DNA of 64,000 nt. Source: Candidatus Accumulibacter sp. ACC003. Lineage in GTDB: Bacteria > Pseudomonadota > Gammaproteobacteria > Burkholderiales > Rhodocyclaceae. The first letter of the stretch is position 1; every line of letters begins with the position of its first letter. The stretch covers positions 434,001 through 498,000 of the forward strand of contig NZ_CAJQTX010000009.1 in NCBI RefSeq assembly GCF_907163085.1. The letters run 5' to 3'. The notes beneath the pieces are model-generated. The model was not told where the DNA came from. It did not search any database and saw only the letters and a list, made by a program, of their open reading frames with translations. Made by a program: the position numbers and the translations under genes. Shown here piece after piece: positions 8,498 to 19,172 of the stretch.

Positions 8498-11400
8498 ATG
8501 CCATTGCCAAGTATCATGACGGCCATGAGCGATCCCGCAGAAAGACCGCCGAGCACCGTCGCGCCGTTCAAACCGCGCTGTCTGTCGATCGACCTCGAGG
8601 TCGGCGTGCAAACGCGGCGGATCCACAAGCTGGCAGCGGTACGCGGCGATACCGGCGAGACCTGGCGCTTCGACGGCGGTGATCTGGCTGGCGCGCTGCA
8701 CCGGCTGGACGCACTGGCCGATGGCTGTAGCTTCCTCCTCGGACACAATCTGATCGAATTCGACCGTCCGCATCTGCTGGCGGCAATGCCCGGGCTGCGG
8801 CTGCTGGCGCTGCCGGCGGTCGATACGCTGTGGCTCAACCCGCTGGCTTTTCCGCGCCATCCCTACCACCATCTGGTCAAGCATTATCAGGACGGCGGGC
8901 TCAGACGCGGGCAGCTCAACGACCCGCTGCTCGACGCGCAGCTGGCGCTCGAGGTATTTCATGACCAGTACCAGGCCTTACTGCAGGTCAACGGTGCAGC
9001 GCCGGAATTGCTCGTCGCCTGGCATTGGCTGACGACGCTGGACCAGCGCGTCCCGGGGCTGAACAGTTTTTTCAGCACGCTGCGGCGGCGACTCCGCCCG
9101 CACGCCGCCGAGGCACGCTTGGCGATGGCGCTGTGCGTCGACGGTCGCGGCTGCCCGACGCAGGCGCAGAAGATACTCGACGAGGCGGCGCAGAACGGCT
9201 GGTCACTGGCCTACGCGCTGGCCTGGCTGTCGGTCGCCGGCGGCAACTCGGTAATGCCGCCGTGGGTACGCCACCAGTTTCCCCTGGCCGCGCAGCTGCT
9301 TCGGCAGCTCCGCGACCAGGCCTGCGGGAATCATGATTGCCCGTGGTGCAGCGAACATCACGACGCCACCAGGGCGCTGCAGCGCTGGTTCGGCTTTAGC
9401 ACTTTCCGTCCCGAGCCGGCGGCGGCCGACGGCCGGCCGCTGCAACAGAGCATCGTCGAGGCGGCGCTGCGCGGCGAACACGTGCTCGGCATCCTGCCGA
9501 CCGGCACCGGCAAGTCGCTGTGCTACCAGATTCCGGCCCTGGCGCACTACGAGAACCGCGGCGCCTTGACCGTCGTCATCTCGCCGCTGGTGGCTTTGAT
9601 GGCCGACCAGGTCGCCGGCCTGCGCGCGCGTGGCGTCGACAGCGGTGTGGCGATCAACGGCCTGCTGTCGATGCCCGAACGCGCCGACGCACTCGACCGC
9701 GTGCGTTTGGGCGACGTCAGCATACTGATCGTCTCACCCGAACAGCTGCGCAACCGGGCGCTGCGCAAGGTCCTCGGGCAGCGTGAAATCGGCGGCTGGG
9801 TGCTTGACGAGGCGCACTGCCTGTCGAAATGGGGACACGCTTTTCGCCCGGATTATCGCTACGTCGGACGCTTCATCCGCGAAAAAGCCGCTGACGGCCC
9901 GCTGCCGCCGCTGTTGTGCCTGACGGCGACGGCGAAGCCCGAGGTGATCGCCGACATCGTCGGCCATTTTGCCGAGAAACTCGGCGTCGAGTTGCACTGC
10001 TTCGATGGCGGCAGCAGTCGCAGCAACCTCGATTTCGCGGTGCTACCGACGACGCCGGCCGAGAAGTTCGCGCACATTCACCAGTTGATCGCCGCCGAGC
10101 TACCCGACGACGGCCCGGGCGGCGCGATCGTCTATTGTGCGACGCGCCAGAGCAGCGAGGAAGTCGCCAACTTCCTGGTGCACAAGCAACTGGCGGCGGC
10201 CCACTTTCACGCCAGATTGCCGCCAGAGAGCAAGAAGACCGTCCAGGAAGCGTTCATCCGCGGCGAGCTGCGGGTGATTGCCGCGACCAACGCCTTCGGC
10301 ATGGGGATCGACAAACCCGACGTCCGCCTGGTGATCCACGCCGACATCCCGGGCTCGCTCGAAAGCTATCTGCAGGAAGCCGGCCGTGCCGGTCGCGACC
10401 AGGCGGCGGCGCGCTGCGTGCTGCTGTATACGCCCGAAGACGTCGAACGTCAGTTCGGCATGTCAGCCCGATCGCGGCTCAACCGCAAGGAGATCCAGGC
10501 CATCCTGCGGGCCTTGCGGCAACTCGACCGCAAAAAGCGCAAAGACGGCGAGGTCGTCGCGACGGCGGGCGAAATCCTCGCCGAAGACGAAGACGGTGGC
10601 TTCGAGCGCGATTCGGCGACCGACGACACGCGCGTGCGAACGGCGGTGTCCTGGCTCGAGGAAGCGCACCTGCTGACACGCGAGGAGAATCGGGTGCAGG
10701 TTTTTCCGTCGTCGCTGCGCGTCGCGTCGCTGGAACAGGCACGCCAAAAGTGTGCTCGCGCCGGGCTGCAGCCCGAATACCGGCGGCAGTTGCTGGCGGT
10801 GGTCGAAGCGCTGATTGGCGCAGCGCCCGATGAAGGGCTGTCGACCGACGAATTGATGGGCGTCTCCGGCCTCGGCTCGGAGAGGCTGCGCGCCGCCCTC
10901 TACGACCTCGAACGTCTGGGTATCGCCAGCAACGACACGGCGCTGACAGCGTACCTGCAGGTCGGCGTCGAGAACTCGTCGCGGCAACGCCATGAACGCG
11001 CCGCTCGTCTTGAAGTCGCGCTGATCGACCTGCTGCGCGAGCAGGCGCCCGACCTGGCGCGCGGCGAATCGTCGCTGCTGCATCTGCGGCGGCTCAGCCA
11101 GCGCCTGCGGGACGACGGCCACGACGGCGCGCTACCGGAACGCCTGCGGCAAGTTCTCGCCGGTCTGGCCGGCGACGGTCGCCACGAAGACGGCGGCGTC
11201 GGCAGTATCGTCACCCGCCGGATCGACGCCGAAACGCTGACCATCCGTCTGCAACGCGAGTGGTCGGCGCTGGCGCGCACCGCGCAGCTGCGCCGCAGCG
11301 CTGCGGCACGGCTGCTCGAACACCTGCTGGACTGTCTGCCAGGCGGCGTACGCGGCGCCGACCAGCTTGCCGAAACAACGCTCGGTCGCTTGCTGGCGGC

Positions 11401-13702
11401 GCTCGAAGACGATTTGATCCTGAAGTCGGAAGCGAAGGAGACGTCGAAGTTGCTTGACCGGGCGCTGCTCTGGCTGCACGAGCAAGAAGCGATTCGCCTG
11501 AACAAGGGGCTGGCCGTTTTCCGGCCGGCGATGAGCATCCACCTCGACGCCGACCGCAAGCGGCAATTTCAGCAACCCGACTTCGCGCCGCTCAAGCTGC
11601 ACTACGACGAGCAGGTGGTGCAAATCCACGTGATGGCCGAATACGTCCAGCGCGGCCTGCAGGCGATGGCCGACGCCTTGCGACTGACGGTCGATTATTT
11701 CAAGCTGCCGCGTGACGAGTTCATGCAGCGCTGGCTACCCGAGCGCGAGCACGAACTGACGCGGCAAACGACGCCGCAGTCGTGGCGGCAGATTGTCGAA
11801 GCACTCGCCAATCCGGTGCAGCAAGCGATCGTCGCCGACGACCGCGAGAACTGCAACGTGCTGGTGCTCGCCGGCCCGGGGTCGGGCAAGACGCGGGTGC
11901 TGGTGCACCGCATTGCCTACCTCTTGCGGGCCCGTCGCGAAAACCCGCATGGAATTATCGCTTTGGCGTATAACCGGCACGCCGCGGCGGCTATCCGGCA
12001 GCGGCTGCAGGCCTTGATCGGCAAGGACGCCAGCGCGGTCAGCGTGCTCACCTGTGACGCCCTGGCGATGCGTCTGGTCGGCGCGAGTTTCGTCGGCCGC
12101 GAACAGGCTTTCGCCGGCGATGGCTTGGCCTTCGACGCCGCGCTGGAGAAAATTCGCCGCCAGGCGATCGAGCTCCTCAAGGGCGGCGGGCTGCCGCCCG
12201 AGCAGGCCGACGCGCAACGCGACCGGCTGCTCGCCGGCTTTCGCTGGATTCTGGTCGACGAGTACCAGGACATCGGACCGCAGCAGTACGAACTGATCGC
12301 CGCGCTGGCCGGGCGCAGCAGCAGCGACGAAGACAGCCGCCTGAATCTCTTCGCGGTCGGCGACGACGACCAGAACATCTACGCGTTCAACGGCGCATCG
12401 GTAGCCTTCATCCGCCGCTTCGAGACCGACTATGCGGCCAGGGCGGCACACCTGGTCGACAACTACCGGGCCAGCGCCCATCTGATCGAAGTCGCCAACC
12501 AACTCATCGCGCCGGCAGCTGACCGCCTGAAAGCGGCACACCCGATCCGCATCGCCCGCGGCCGCCGTAAAGCGCCAGCGGGTGGCGCATGGAGCAAGCT
12601 CGACCCGATCGGCAAGGGGCGGGTCCAGATCCTGCCGGTCGGCCGTGACGCGCGCACGCAGGCGCTGGCGGTGATCAACGAGCTGCAGCGCCTGGCCAGC
12701 TTGAGCACGGATTGGGACTGGGCGCGCTGCGCGGTGATCGGCCGCGAATGGAAGTGGCTACTAGCACTGCGCAGCGGCTGCCAACTGCTGGGCATCCCGG
12801 TACAGATGGCCAACGAGGAAACGACGCCGTTCTGGCGTCGGCGCGAAACACAGGCACTGCTCGACTGGCTGCACAGCGACGCCGGCGAGCTGATCGACGC
12901 GGCCCGGATTGCCGCCTGGCTAGAGCAGCGATCGGCCAGCCCGACGACGGCGATGCTCGCCGAGGCCGTCGCCGAATATGGCGCCGAGACCGGCGCCGCC
13001 GAACTGCCGCGGCAGCACTTCGTCGAATGGCTCGCCGAATGGGGCCGCGAGGCGCGGCGGCGGCAAAGCGGCCTGCTGCTGCTCACCGCGCACCGTGCCA
13101 AAGGGCTGGAGTTCGACCACGTGGCGGTGCTCGACGGCGGCTGGGGGGCGAGCAGCGACCGGCACGAGCGCCAGGACGATGCGGACGCCGAACGCCGCTT
13201 GTATTACGTGGCGATGACGCGCGCCCGGCTGACGCTGCTGCTGGCGCGTCTCGATGGCGGGCAAAGCCTGCTCGATGAACTGCCGGCGTCGCCGTCCTTG
13301 TTGCGTCGTCCAGCCAGCGCGCTGCCGCCGCCAGCCGCCGAATTCTCCTGGGTCTACCAGCCCTTGCATCCGGGCGAGGTCGATCTCGGCTTTGCCGGCC
13401 GCTTTGCTGCCCAACACCCGCTGCACGCGGCGCTCGCTGAACTGACACCTGGAGCACCGCTGCAGCTGCATTGGCAAGGCCGGCGCTGCTTGCTGCGCGA
13501 TGCGCCGGGCAATCTGATCGGCCGCCTGGCTGCCAGCTACACGCCACCCCGGGGCCTATCGTGCATCGCCGCGCGCGTCGCCGCGGTGATCGTCCGCTAC
13601 CGCCACGACGGCAAGCCCGAATACCTCGAACAAGCGCGCTGCGAGCGCTGGGAGGTGATCGTTCCGGAACTGGTCTTCGCGCCGGAAATACGTCAGGCAT
13701 AG
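8498..13702 (+). CDS. DEDD exonuclease-like / RecQ helicase / UvrD helicase fusion protein
   Basis: Very long DNA-repair-type protein of 1734 residues. Residues 25-160 look like a DEDD 3'-5' exonuclease: D32/E34 in SIDLEV, D89 in GHNLIEFD, D146 in NDPLLDAQL (Asn at the usual His/Tyr position). A Cys/His cluster (C276, C281, C284, H287-288) precedes a RecQ-type SF2 core: Walker A LPTGTGKS near 333-340, DEAH 437-440, motif [12 protein letters not shown] near 626-635. The usual RecQ four-Cys zinc site after the core is not seen. From about 1100 there is a UvrD/Rep SF1 core: [40 protein letters not shown] and [12 protein letters not shown] codons 1, 7 and 10 are all possible starts; none has a strong ribosome-binding site. 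Function inferred as DNA unwinding and end processing. Confidence 0.88.
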   Translation: MPLPSIMTAMSDPAERPPSTVAPFKPRCLSIDLEVGVQTRRIHKLAAVRGDTGETWRFDGGDLAGALHRLDALADGCSFLLGHNLIEFDRPHLLAAMPGLRLLALPAVDTLWLNPLAFPRHPYHHLVKHYQDGGLRRGQLNDPLLDAQLALEVFHDQYQALLQVNGAAPELLVAWHWLTTLDQRVPGLNSFFSTLRRRLRPHAAEARLAMALCVDGRGCPTQAQKILDEAAQNGWSLAYALAWLSVAGGNSVMPPWVRHQFPLAAQLLRQLRDQACGNHDCPWCSEHHDATRALQRWFGFSTFRPEPAAADGRPLQQSIVEAALRGEHVLGILPTGTGKSLCYQIPALAHYENRGALTVVISPLVALMADQVAGLRARGVDSGVAINGLLSMPERADALDRVRLGDVSILIVSPEQLRNRALRKVLGQREIGGWVLDEAHCLSKWGHAFRPDYRYVGRFIREKAADGPLPPLLCLTATAKPEVIADIVGHFAEKLGVELHCFDGGSSRSNLDFAVLPTTPAEKFAHIHQLIAAELPDDGPGGAIVYCATRQSSEEVANFLVHKQLAAAHFHARLPPESKKTVQEAFIRGELRVIAATNAFGMGIDKPDVRLVIHADIPGSLESYLQEAGRAGRDQAAARCVLLYTPEDVERQFGMSARSRLNRKEIQAILRALRQLDRKKRKDGEVVATAGEILAEDEDGGFERDSATDDTRVRTAVSWLEEAHLLTREENRVQVFPSSLRVASLEQARQKCARAGLQPEYRRQLLAVVEALIGAAPDEGLSTDELMGVSGLGSERLRAALYDLERLGIASNDTALTAYLQVGVENSSRQRHERAARLEVALIDLLREQAPDLARGESSLLHLRRLSQRLRDDGHDGALPERLRQVLAGLAGDGRHEDGGVGSIVTRRIDAETLTIRLQREWSALARTAQLRRSAAARLLEHLLDCLPGGVRGADQLAETTLGRLLAALEDDLILKSEAKETSKLLDRALLWLHEQEAIRLNKGLAVFRPAMSIHLDADRKRQFQQPDFAPLKLHYDEQVVQIHVMAEYVQRGLQAMADALRLTVDYFKLPRDEFMQRWLPEREHELTRQTTPQSWRQIVEALANPVQQAIVADDRENCNVLVLAGPGSGKTRVLVHRIAYLLRARRENPHGIIALAYNRHAAAAIRQRLQALIGKDASAVSVLTCDALAMRLVGASFVGREQAFAGDGLAFDAALEKIRRQAIELLKGGGLPPEQADAQRDRLLAGFRWILVDEYQDIGPQQYELIAALAGRSSSDEDSRLNLFAVGDDDQNIYAFNGASVAFIRRFETDYAARAAHLVDNYRASAHLIEVANQLIAPAADRLKAAHPIRIARGRRKAPAGGAWSKLDPIGKGRVQILPVGRDARTQALAVINELQRLASLSTDWDWARCAVIGREWKWLLALRSGCQLLGIPVQMANEETTPFWRRRETQALLDWLHSDAGELIDAARIAAWLEQRSASPTTAMLAEAVAEYGAETGAAELPRQHFVEWLAEWGREARRRQSGLLLLTAHRAKGLEFDHVAVLDGGWGASSDRHERQDDADAERRLYYVAMTRARLTLLLARLDGGQSLLDELPASPSLLRRPASALPPPAAEFSWVYQPLHPGEVDLGFAGRFAAQHPLHAALAELTPGAPLQLHWQGRRCLLRDAPGNLIGRLAASYTPPRGLSCIAARVAAVIVRYRHDGKPEYLEQARCERWEVIVPELVFAPEIRQA

Positions 13703-13794
13703 GCACGAAACATTTCGCGGTAGAGAATCCCCTCTCGCAATGCGGGACAAAAACGGCAAATAACTGTTTTGTCTGCTTAAAAAATATATCTTAT

Positions 13795-13839
13795 GTCTTA
13801 TATAAGACCGTTGCCAGCATTAGCAAACACCTTTATACT
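13795..13839 (+). promoter_or_regulatory. aceA promoter with upstream palindrome
   Basis: TTGCCA at 13811-13816 and TATACT at 13834-13839 are separated by 17 bases, a good sigma-70 promoter. Immediately upstream is a perfect 14-base palindrome GTCTTATATAAGAC at 13795-13808, a candidate operator. The region is markedly AT-rich against its surroundings. The predicted leader to the aceA ATG is about 95 bases. Confidence 0.6.
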
Positions 13840-13941
13840 GAATACCATTGCTTAGCCGTTGTCGATAGCCTTGTTGCTGCTTCGACTCCCCAGGCGTCAG
13901 CATCGTCGCAACCGCACTTCCTAATTTTGGAGAGCCAAATC

Positions 13942-15240
13942 ATGAGCACAAAAGAACAGCAGATCGCCGAACTTGAAAAAGACTGGGCCGAAAACCCCCG
14001 CTGGAAGAGCATCAAGCGCGGCTACTCGGCGGCCGATGTGGTCCGCCTGCGTGGTTCCTTCCCGATCGAATACACCGTCGCCAGGCGCGGCGCCGAGAAA
14101 CTCTGGGATCTGGTCAACAACGAGCCCTTCGTCAATTGTCTGGGTGCGCTGACCGGCGGCCAGGCGATGCAGCAAGTAAAGGCCGGCGTCAAAGCGATCT
14201 ATCTGTCGGGCTGGCAGGTTGCCGCCGACAACAACTCGTACGCGGCGATGTACCCCGACCAGTCGCTGTACCCCGTCGATTCGGTCCCGAAGGTCGTCGA
14301 GCGGATCAACAACTCTTTCCGTCGTGCCGACGAAATCCAGTGCTCGAAAGACATCAACGCGGGCGACAAGGGCTACATCGATTACTTCGCGCCGATCGTT
14401 GCCGACGCCGAAGCCGGTTTTGGCGGCGTGCTGAACGCCTTTGAACTGATGAAGGCAATGATCCGCGCCGGTGCTGCCGGCGTGCACTGGGAAGACCAAC
14501 TGGCGTCGGTCAAGAAGTGCGGCCACATGGGCGGCAAGGTTCTGGTGCCAACGCAGGAAGCCGTCCAGAAGCTGATCGCTGCGCGCTTCGCCGCCGACGT
14601 CTGTGGTGTGCCGACGCTGGTTATCGCCCGTACCGACGCCGAAGCGGCAGACCTGCTGACGTCTGACTGCGACGACAACGACAAGCCCTTCGTCACCGGC
14701 GAGCGCACGGCGGAAGGCTTCTACAAGACCAACAAAGGTCTCCAGCAGGCAATCTCGCGGGCCGTCGCCTACGCCGACTACGCCGACCTGGTGTGGTGCG
14801 AAACGGGCACGCCTGATCTCGAGTTCGCGCGCCAGTTCGCCGAAGCCGTGCATGCCAAGCACCCGGGCAAGATGCTGGCCTACAACTGCTCGCCGTCGTT
14901 CAACTGGAAGAAGAACCTCGACGACGCGACCATCGCCAAATTCCAGACGGAGCTTGGCGCGATGGGCTACAAGTACCAGTTCATCACCCTCGCCGGCATC
15001 CACAACATGTGGTACCACATGTTCGATCTGGCGCAGGACTACGTCAAACGCGGCATGACCGCTTACGTCGAAAAAGTGCAGGAGCCGGAATTCGCGGCGC
15101 GCGACCGCGGCTACAGCTTCGTCTCGCACCAGCAAGAAGTCGGCACCGGCTACTTCGACGACGTCACCACCGTCATCCAGGGCGGTACATCGTCGGTCAC
15201 CGCGCTGACCGGTTCGACCGAAGAAGAGCAGTTCCACTAA
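13942..15240 (+). CDS. aceA: Isocitrate lyase
   Basis: Glyoxylate-shunt enzyme of 432 residues that splits isocitrate to glyoxylate and succinate. The active-site KKCGH loop is present ([11 protein letters not shown], near 190-200), as are [18 protein letters not shown], the CSPSFNW segment and the FITLAGIH C-terminal part. Length matches E. coli AceA (434). Start ATG 13942 follows GGAGAG; the frame is open far upstream but that part is not lyase-like. Followed by a strong terminator, so it is monocistronic. Works with malate synthase at 20198 to allow growth on acetate or fatty acids. Confidence 0.97.
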   Translation: MSTKEQQIAELEKDWAENPRWKSIKRGYSAADVVRLRGSFPIEYTVARRGAEKLWDLVNNEPFVNCLGALTGGQAMQQVKAGVKAIYLSGWQVAADNNSYAAMYPDQSLYPVDSVPKVVERINNSFRRADEIQCSKDINAGDKGYIDYFAPIVADAEAGFGGVLNAFELMKAMIRAGAAGVHWEDQLASVKKCGHMGGKVLVPTQEAVQKLIAARFAADVCGVPTLVIARTDAEAADLLTSDCDDNDKPFVTGERTAEGFYKTNKGLQQAISRAVAYADYADLVWCETGTPDLEFARQFAEAVHAKHPGKMLAYNCSPSFNWKKNLDDATIAKFQTELGAMGYKYQFITLAGIHNMWYHMFDLAQDYVKRGMTAYVEKVQEPEFAARDRGYSFVSHQQEVGTGYFDDVTTVIQGGTSSVTALTGSTEEEQFH

Positions 15241-15261
15241 GCGGCCATTTGATCGCCGAAA

Positions 15262-15286
15262 AGCCGCGCGCTGCGCGGCTTTTTTT
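15262..15286 (+). terminator. Rho-independent terminator of aceA
   Basis: 8-bp stem AGCCGCGC / GCGCGGCT with a 3-base loop (15262-15280), then a T-run at 15280-15286, 21 bases past the aceA stop. Confidence 0.9.
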
Positions 15287-15403
15287 ATGCTCGGCGCCGT
15301 CATCGACGGCTGCCGCTGCAGCAGCCTGAGCGTGATTAAATCAACGCTCCATCGCGATTTTCGGGATTACTCTAGGCCATCAATTAGCTGCCACGAAGGC
15401 ACG

Positions 15404-18355
15404 ATGATGCGCCATCGCTACCCGCTCCACGTCCACATCTCGACGCTCTTTCTGACGATGATTCTGCTCGTCTGCGGCGTCCTGACGGCGATCAGCTACA
15501 AGCTCAGCAGCGAACTGCTGGAAGCGGCTGCCGCCGACCGGACGACGCAGATCAGCCGTGAGGCGCAAATCGAGATGCAACGGATCGTCGAACCGGCCGA
15601 GGTAGCGACCACGTTGCTGAGCCTGCAGCAGGTGACGCAAGCGACGTCGCTCAGCGAGCGGCTGCAGTACCTGGAGTTCATGCGCCAGGCGCTCGACAGT
15701 TCGTCAGCGCTAACCTCGCTCTATGTCGGCTACGCCAATGGCGACTTCTTCCTGATCGGCCACGTCGGCGATGGTGCCGAAAGCGAGGCGGCCAAAGTTC
15801 CAGCTGGCGCGGTCTACGTCGTACAGAGCATCGAGCGAGCCGCTGCCAGGGCGCGCGGACGCTTCATCTACCTCGACGCGACGCTGCGCACGCTGCGTGC
15901 GGACGACCGTCCGGATTACGCTGCCACCTACGATCCGCGGCAGCGCGTCTGGTTCACCCAGGCAATGGCCTCGCCGATACTGATCGAAACAGCTCCCTAC
16001 CTGTTCTTTTCCAGCCGCAAGGTCGGCGTCACGCTCGCCCGGCAGGGCGCTGGCGGGCGAGCCGTGGCCGGCGCCGATATCATGCTGCACAGCCTTGGCC
16101 AGCTGCTGGCAAAACAGAAGGCGACGCCGGGCAACGAGCTGGTGATTGTCGATAGCCACGGTTACGCGCTGGCTTACGAGGACGTTTCGCGGTTGGCGCG
16201 CCCGGCCGCCGAAGCTGACGGCAAGCCCCATCTGGTCAGGATCGACGCCCTCGGCGTGCCGGTGCTGGTGCCGCTACTGGCGGCCGTCACGGCGCTGCCG
16301 GAAAACGGCCACGGGCGACAAGCGCAGACCCTGCGCCTGGACGTCGACGGCCGTGCCTGGCGGGCGTCGATCAGCCCCATCGGCCGCGACGACTCGCCGC
16401 TGTACCTGCTTACCGCCGTACCCGAAAACGAGTTGATGGCCGGCGCCCTCGATCTCATGCGGCGTTCGGCGGTCGCCACCCTGCTGGTCCTGCTGTTGAC
16501 GATTCCCTTTACCTGGCTGCTGGCGCGCAGCATTTCGCGCTCGCTCGGCCACCTGGCCGATGCCGCGGAGAAAATTCGTCACTTCGACTTCTCACAGCCG
16601 ATCGCCATTGACTCGGCGATCAAGGAAGTCAACCAGCTGTCACTGACCATGGACGCCATGCAGCGAACGATCTGCCGCTTTCTCGGCATCAGCCACGCGG
16701 TCGCCGCCGAGCAGAATTTCGATCGACTATTGCCGCGCTTGCTCGCCGAAACTCTGTCGGCATCCGAAGCGTGCGCCGGCGTGCTCTATCTGGCCGAGGG
16801 AACAAAGCTGCACGCCGCGGCGGCGCTGAGCAGTAGCGGCACCGACCTGAGCGGCCAGCTGTCAGCGATCGACGTCGCGAATGCCGGGCCGCTGCTCGGT
16901 GCGGCGCTCGCCGATGGCGTCGCGCGCGCTGGGCGTTTGCAGCCGCAAGACCTGGCGCTGCTCGCCGACGCCACGGCTGGCTTTGCTGATGCCCGCGACG
17001 CCATCGCCGTGCCGCTGCTCAATCGCCAGGCCGAACTGGTCGGCGCCATGCTCCTCCTGTGCCAAACGCCGAGCGACGACGCCCGCCTGAGTTTTGTCAA
17101 AGCCTTTTCGGGGTCGGCAGCGGTGTCGCTCGAAAGCAAGGCGCTGATCAAGGCGCAGAAAGACCTTTTCGAGGCCTTCATTCAGTTGATCGCCGCGGCG
17201 ATCGACGCCAAGAGCCCCTACACCGGCGGCCATTGCGCGCGCGTCCCGGAACTGGCCAAGATGCTCGCGCGTGCCGCTTGCGACGACGACAGCGGCGCCT
17301 ACCGGGACTTTCAGCTCAGCGTCGATGACTGGGAAGCGCTGCACGTCGCCGCCTGGCTGCACGACTGCGGCAAGGTCACCACTCCCGAATACGTGGTGGA
17401 CAAGGCGACCAAGCTGGAAACCATTCATGACCGCATCCACGAAGTGCGGATGCGCTTCGAGGTGCTCAAGCGTGATGCCGAGATCAGCTGCCTGCAGGCG
17501 ATCATCAGTGGCCACGACCAAGCGCCGGTGCGCGCCCGGCTGGCCGCCGAGCTGCGGCAGATCGACGACGACTTCGCCTTCGTCGCGGCGTGTAACGAAG
17601 GCGGCGAATTCATGGCCCCGGCAAGCATCGATCGCCTCACGGCGATCGCCGGACGAAGCTGGTGGCGCACGCTCGACGACCGTATCGGCATCTCGCACGA
17701 GGAAAAGCAGCGCAAGGCGCAAACGGCCGCCGCGACCTTGCCCGTCGTCGAGGCGCTGCTCGCCGACAAGCCCGAACACCTCTTGCCGCGGCGCCCGCAA
17801 GATAGCTTGTCGTCAGACAATCCCTGGGGATTTCGCATGGCCGTCCCGGCGCAGCTCTACAACCGCGGCGAACTCTACAACCTGGCCGTTGCACGCGGCA
17901 CGCTGTCGGCCGAGGAGCGCTACAAGATCAACGAGCACATCGTGCAGACGCTGATCATGCTGGCCCAACTCCCGTTTCCGAAACATCTCCGGCAAGTTCC
18001 CGAAATTGCCGGCGGCCACCATGAAAAGATGGATGGCAGCGGCTACCCGCGCGGCCTGACGCGTACGCAAATGAGCCCGCTGGCGAGGATGATGGCGATC
18101 GCCGACATTTTCGAAGCGCTGACCGCGATCGACCGCCCGTACAAGAAAGGCAAGACCCTGTCCGAGGCCATCGCCATCATGTCGCGGATGCAACAAGAGC
18201 AGCACATCGACGGCGAACTCTTTGCCCTCTTCCTGCGCTCCGGGGTCTATCTCGACTACGCCCAGCGCTTCATGCAACCCGAACAGATCGACCCGGCAAA
18301 CGTCGACGTCGATCGCCTGCTCGAAGGCGTTCACCATCCGCCGCCCGTGACCTGA
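15404..18355 (+). CDS. Membrane Cache-HAMP-GAF-HD-GYP phosphodiesterase-like protein
   Basis: Sensor protein of about 983 residues. Transmembrane helix 1 (about 11-31), a periplasmic Cache-like sensor containing DPRQRVWFTQA (40-345), transmembrane helix 2 (about 352-372), HAMP, a GAF-like region (440-590) and a C-terminal HD-GYP domain. HD-GYP proteins hydrolyse cyclic di-GMP. The HD is in LHDCGK near 652 and the GYP part is HHEKMDGSGYPRG near 871. About 220 residues separate the two where about 60 is usual, so an insert of about 150 residues interrupts the catalytic domain. Start ATG 15404 is preferred because GAAGG precedes it. The signal sensed is unknown. Confidence 0.85.
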   Translation: MMRHRYPLHVHISTLFLTMILLVCGVLTAISYKLSSELLEAAAADRTTQISREAQIEMQRIVEPAEVATTLLSLQQVTQATSLSERLQYLEFMRQALDSSSALTSLYVGYANGDFFLIGHVGDGAESEAAKVPAGAVYVVQSIERAAARARGRFIYLDATLRTLRADDRPDYAATYDPRQRVWFTQAMASPILIETAPYLFFSSRKVGVTLARQGAGGRAVAGADIMLHSLGQLLAKQKATPGNELVIVDSHGYALAYEDVSRLARPAAEADGKPHLVRIDALGVPVLVPLLAAVTALPENGHGRQAQTLRLDVDGRAWRASISPIGRDDSPLYLLTAVPENELMAGALDLMRRSAVATLLVLLLTIPFTWLLARSISRSLGHLADAAEKIRHFDFSQPIAIDSAIKEVNQLSLTMDAMQRTICRFLGISHAVAAEQNFDRLLPRLLAETLSASEACAGVLYLAEGTKLHAAAALSSSGTDLSGQLSAIDVANAGPLLGAALADGVARAGRLQPQDLALLADATAGFADARDAIAVPLLNRQAELVGAMLLLCQTPSDDARLSFVKAFSGSAAVSLESKALIKAQKDLFEAFIQLIAAAIDAKSPYTGGHCARVPELAKMLARAACDDDSGAYRDFQLSVDDWEALHVAAWLHDCGKVTTPEYVVDKATKLETIHDRIHEVRMRFEVLKRDAEISCLQAIISGHDQAPVRARLAAELRQIDDDFAFVAACNEGGEFMAPASIDRLTAIAGRSWWRTLDDRIGISHEEKQRKAQTAAATLPVVEALLADKPEHLLPRRPQDSLSSDNPWGFRMAVPAQLYNRGELYNLAVARGTLSAEERYKINEHIVQTLIMLAQLPFPKHLRQVPEIAGGHHEKMDGSGYPRGLTRTQMSPLARMMAIADIFEALTAIDRPYKKGKTLSEAIAIMSRMQQEQHIDGELFALFLRSGVYLDYAQRFMQPEQIDPANVDVDRLLEGVHHPPPVT

Positions 18356-18720
18356 CACGCTGGCGAGTCACCGCCAGCCGCGTCGGCCGCCGCTCACCCG
18401 ACGATCCAACCGCCGCCTGCCGTCAGCAGGCAGCGGCGGGCGGCGGCTGCCCGGCGATCGCGGCGTCCGCTGCCCGGCGACGACTGTCAGCTTTCTTTAC
18501 AGCCGCGCCCGAATCATCGACCGCATCAAGATAAACGCAAGCGCTGAGAGCGCTAAGCCCATGATTAAATAAACTCCCTTTATTCGTAGGCACAATCTTT
18601 GCTAGTATTCAATCAACTTGCCTGGCGCGCTCCCTTGGCGGCGCTACCGGGGTCGCCACGCCGGGCCGCCAGCGGTAACCGCCGGCAGCCATTCAACCGC
18701 TTTCTGCAGGACTCTTTCGA
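18356..18720 (+). other. Intergenic region with GC hairpin
   Basis: 365 bases. A long imperfect GC hairpin lies near 18411-18441 (CGCCGCCTGC against GCAGGC with one bulge then GCGGCG), without a T-run, possibly ending the HD-GYP transcript. An AT-rich part at 18525-18615 may carry the promoter of the next gene. No ORF or RNA gene recognised. Confidence 0.4.
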
Positions 18721-19131
18721 ATGAACAACTTCTCCCTCGCGCAGCCGCCCCGGCCAGCAATCGGCATCGACCGCCCGCCCACCTCGTTTCCGAGCCGCGT
18801 GCTTGAGCATTTGCCACCGCACCCGGCAAGCGAGAACGCGGCGGCGCCAGCGGCCATGCCGCACGCCGCCGAACAACCGGGGCAGCCGCTGGACTGTCAT
18901 TCGCTCGCCAACGACTCCTCCGATTCGGTCACTTCAATGAACACAAAAACATGCGTCAAGTGCAAGCAAGAAAAGTCGGTAGTCGATTTCCACAAGAACT
19001 CGCGCAGCACCGATGGCCTGCACTCCTATTGCAAGGAGTGCAATCGGGCGCAAGCCCTGGCGCACATCAAGGCCGAGAAAGCCAGGAAAGCGCTGCTGCG
19101 AGCGGCCAAGAAAGCGGCCGCCGACGCATGA
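18721..19131 (+). CDS. Small Cys-cluster (zinc-ribbon-like) protein
   Basis: Protein of 136 residues. The first 72 residues are Pro/Ala-rich and look unstructured. Residues 73-136 hold a likely zinc site C-x2-C-x22-C-x2-C (CVKCKQEK ... YCKECNRAQ), a pattern seen in small HNH/endonuclease VII-like and DksA-unrelated proteins, followed by a Lys/Ala-rich helical tail. No His-Asn-His catalytic set is evident, so nuclease activity is not claimed. The start at 18721 has AGGA nine bases upstream; an internal ATG at 18937 would give just the 64-residue zinc part but has no ribosome-binding site. Function unknown. Confidence 0.55.
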   Translation: MNNFSLAQPPRPAIGIDRPPTSFPSRVLEHLPPHPASENAAAPAAMPHAAEQPGQPLDCHSLANDSSDSVTSMNTKTCVKCKQEKSVVDFHKNSRSTDGLHSYCKECNRAQALAHIKAEKARKALLRAAKKAAADA

Positions 19132-19172
19132 TCAGCAGGCCAGGTAGCGGCGCGCCAGGGCCAGACCCGCGC

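Noticed and set aside
7693-13702. Ankyrin protein plus helicase as a two-gene defence operon
   Set aside because: 300 bases with a dispersed repeat lie between them, no shared promoter evidence, and no flanking defence genes.
13921-15303. 460-codon minus-strand frame over aceA
   Set aside because: Same shadow effect; the aceA product is unmistakable on the other strand.
18937-19131. HNH endonuclease in the small Cys-cluster protein
   Set aside because: Only the zinc cysteines are present; no His-Asn-His catalytic residues in order.
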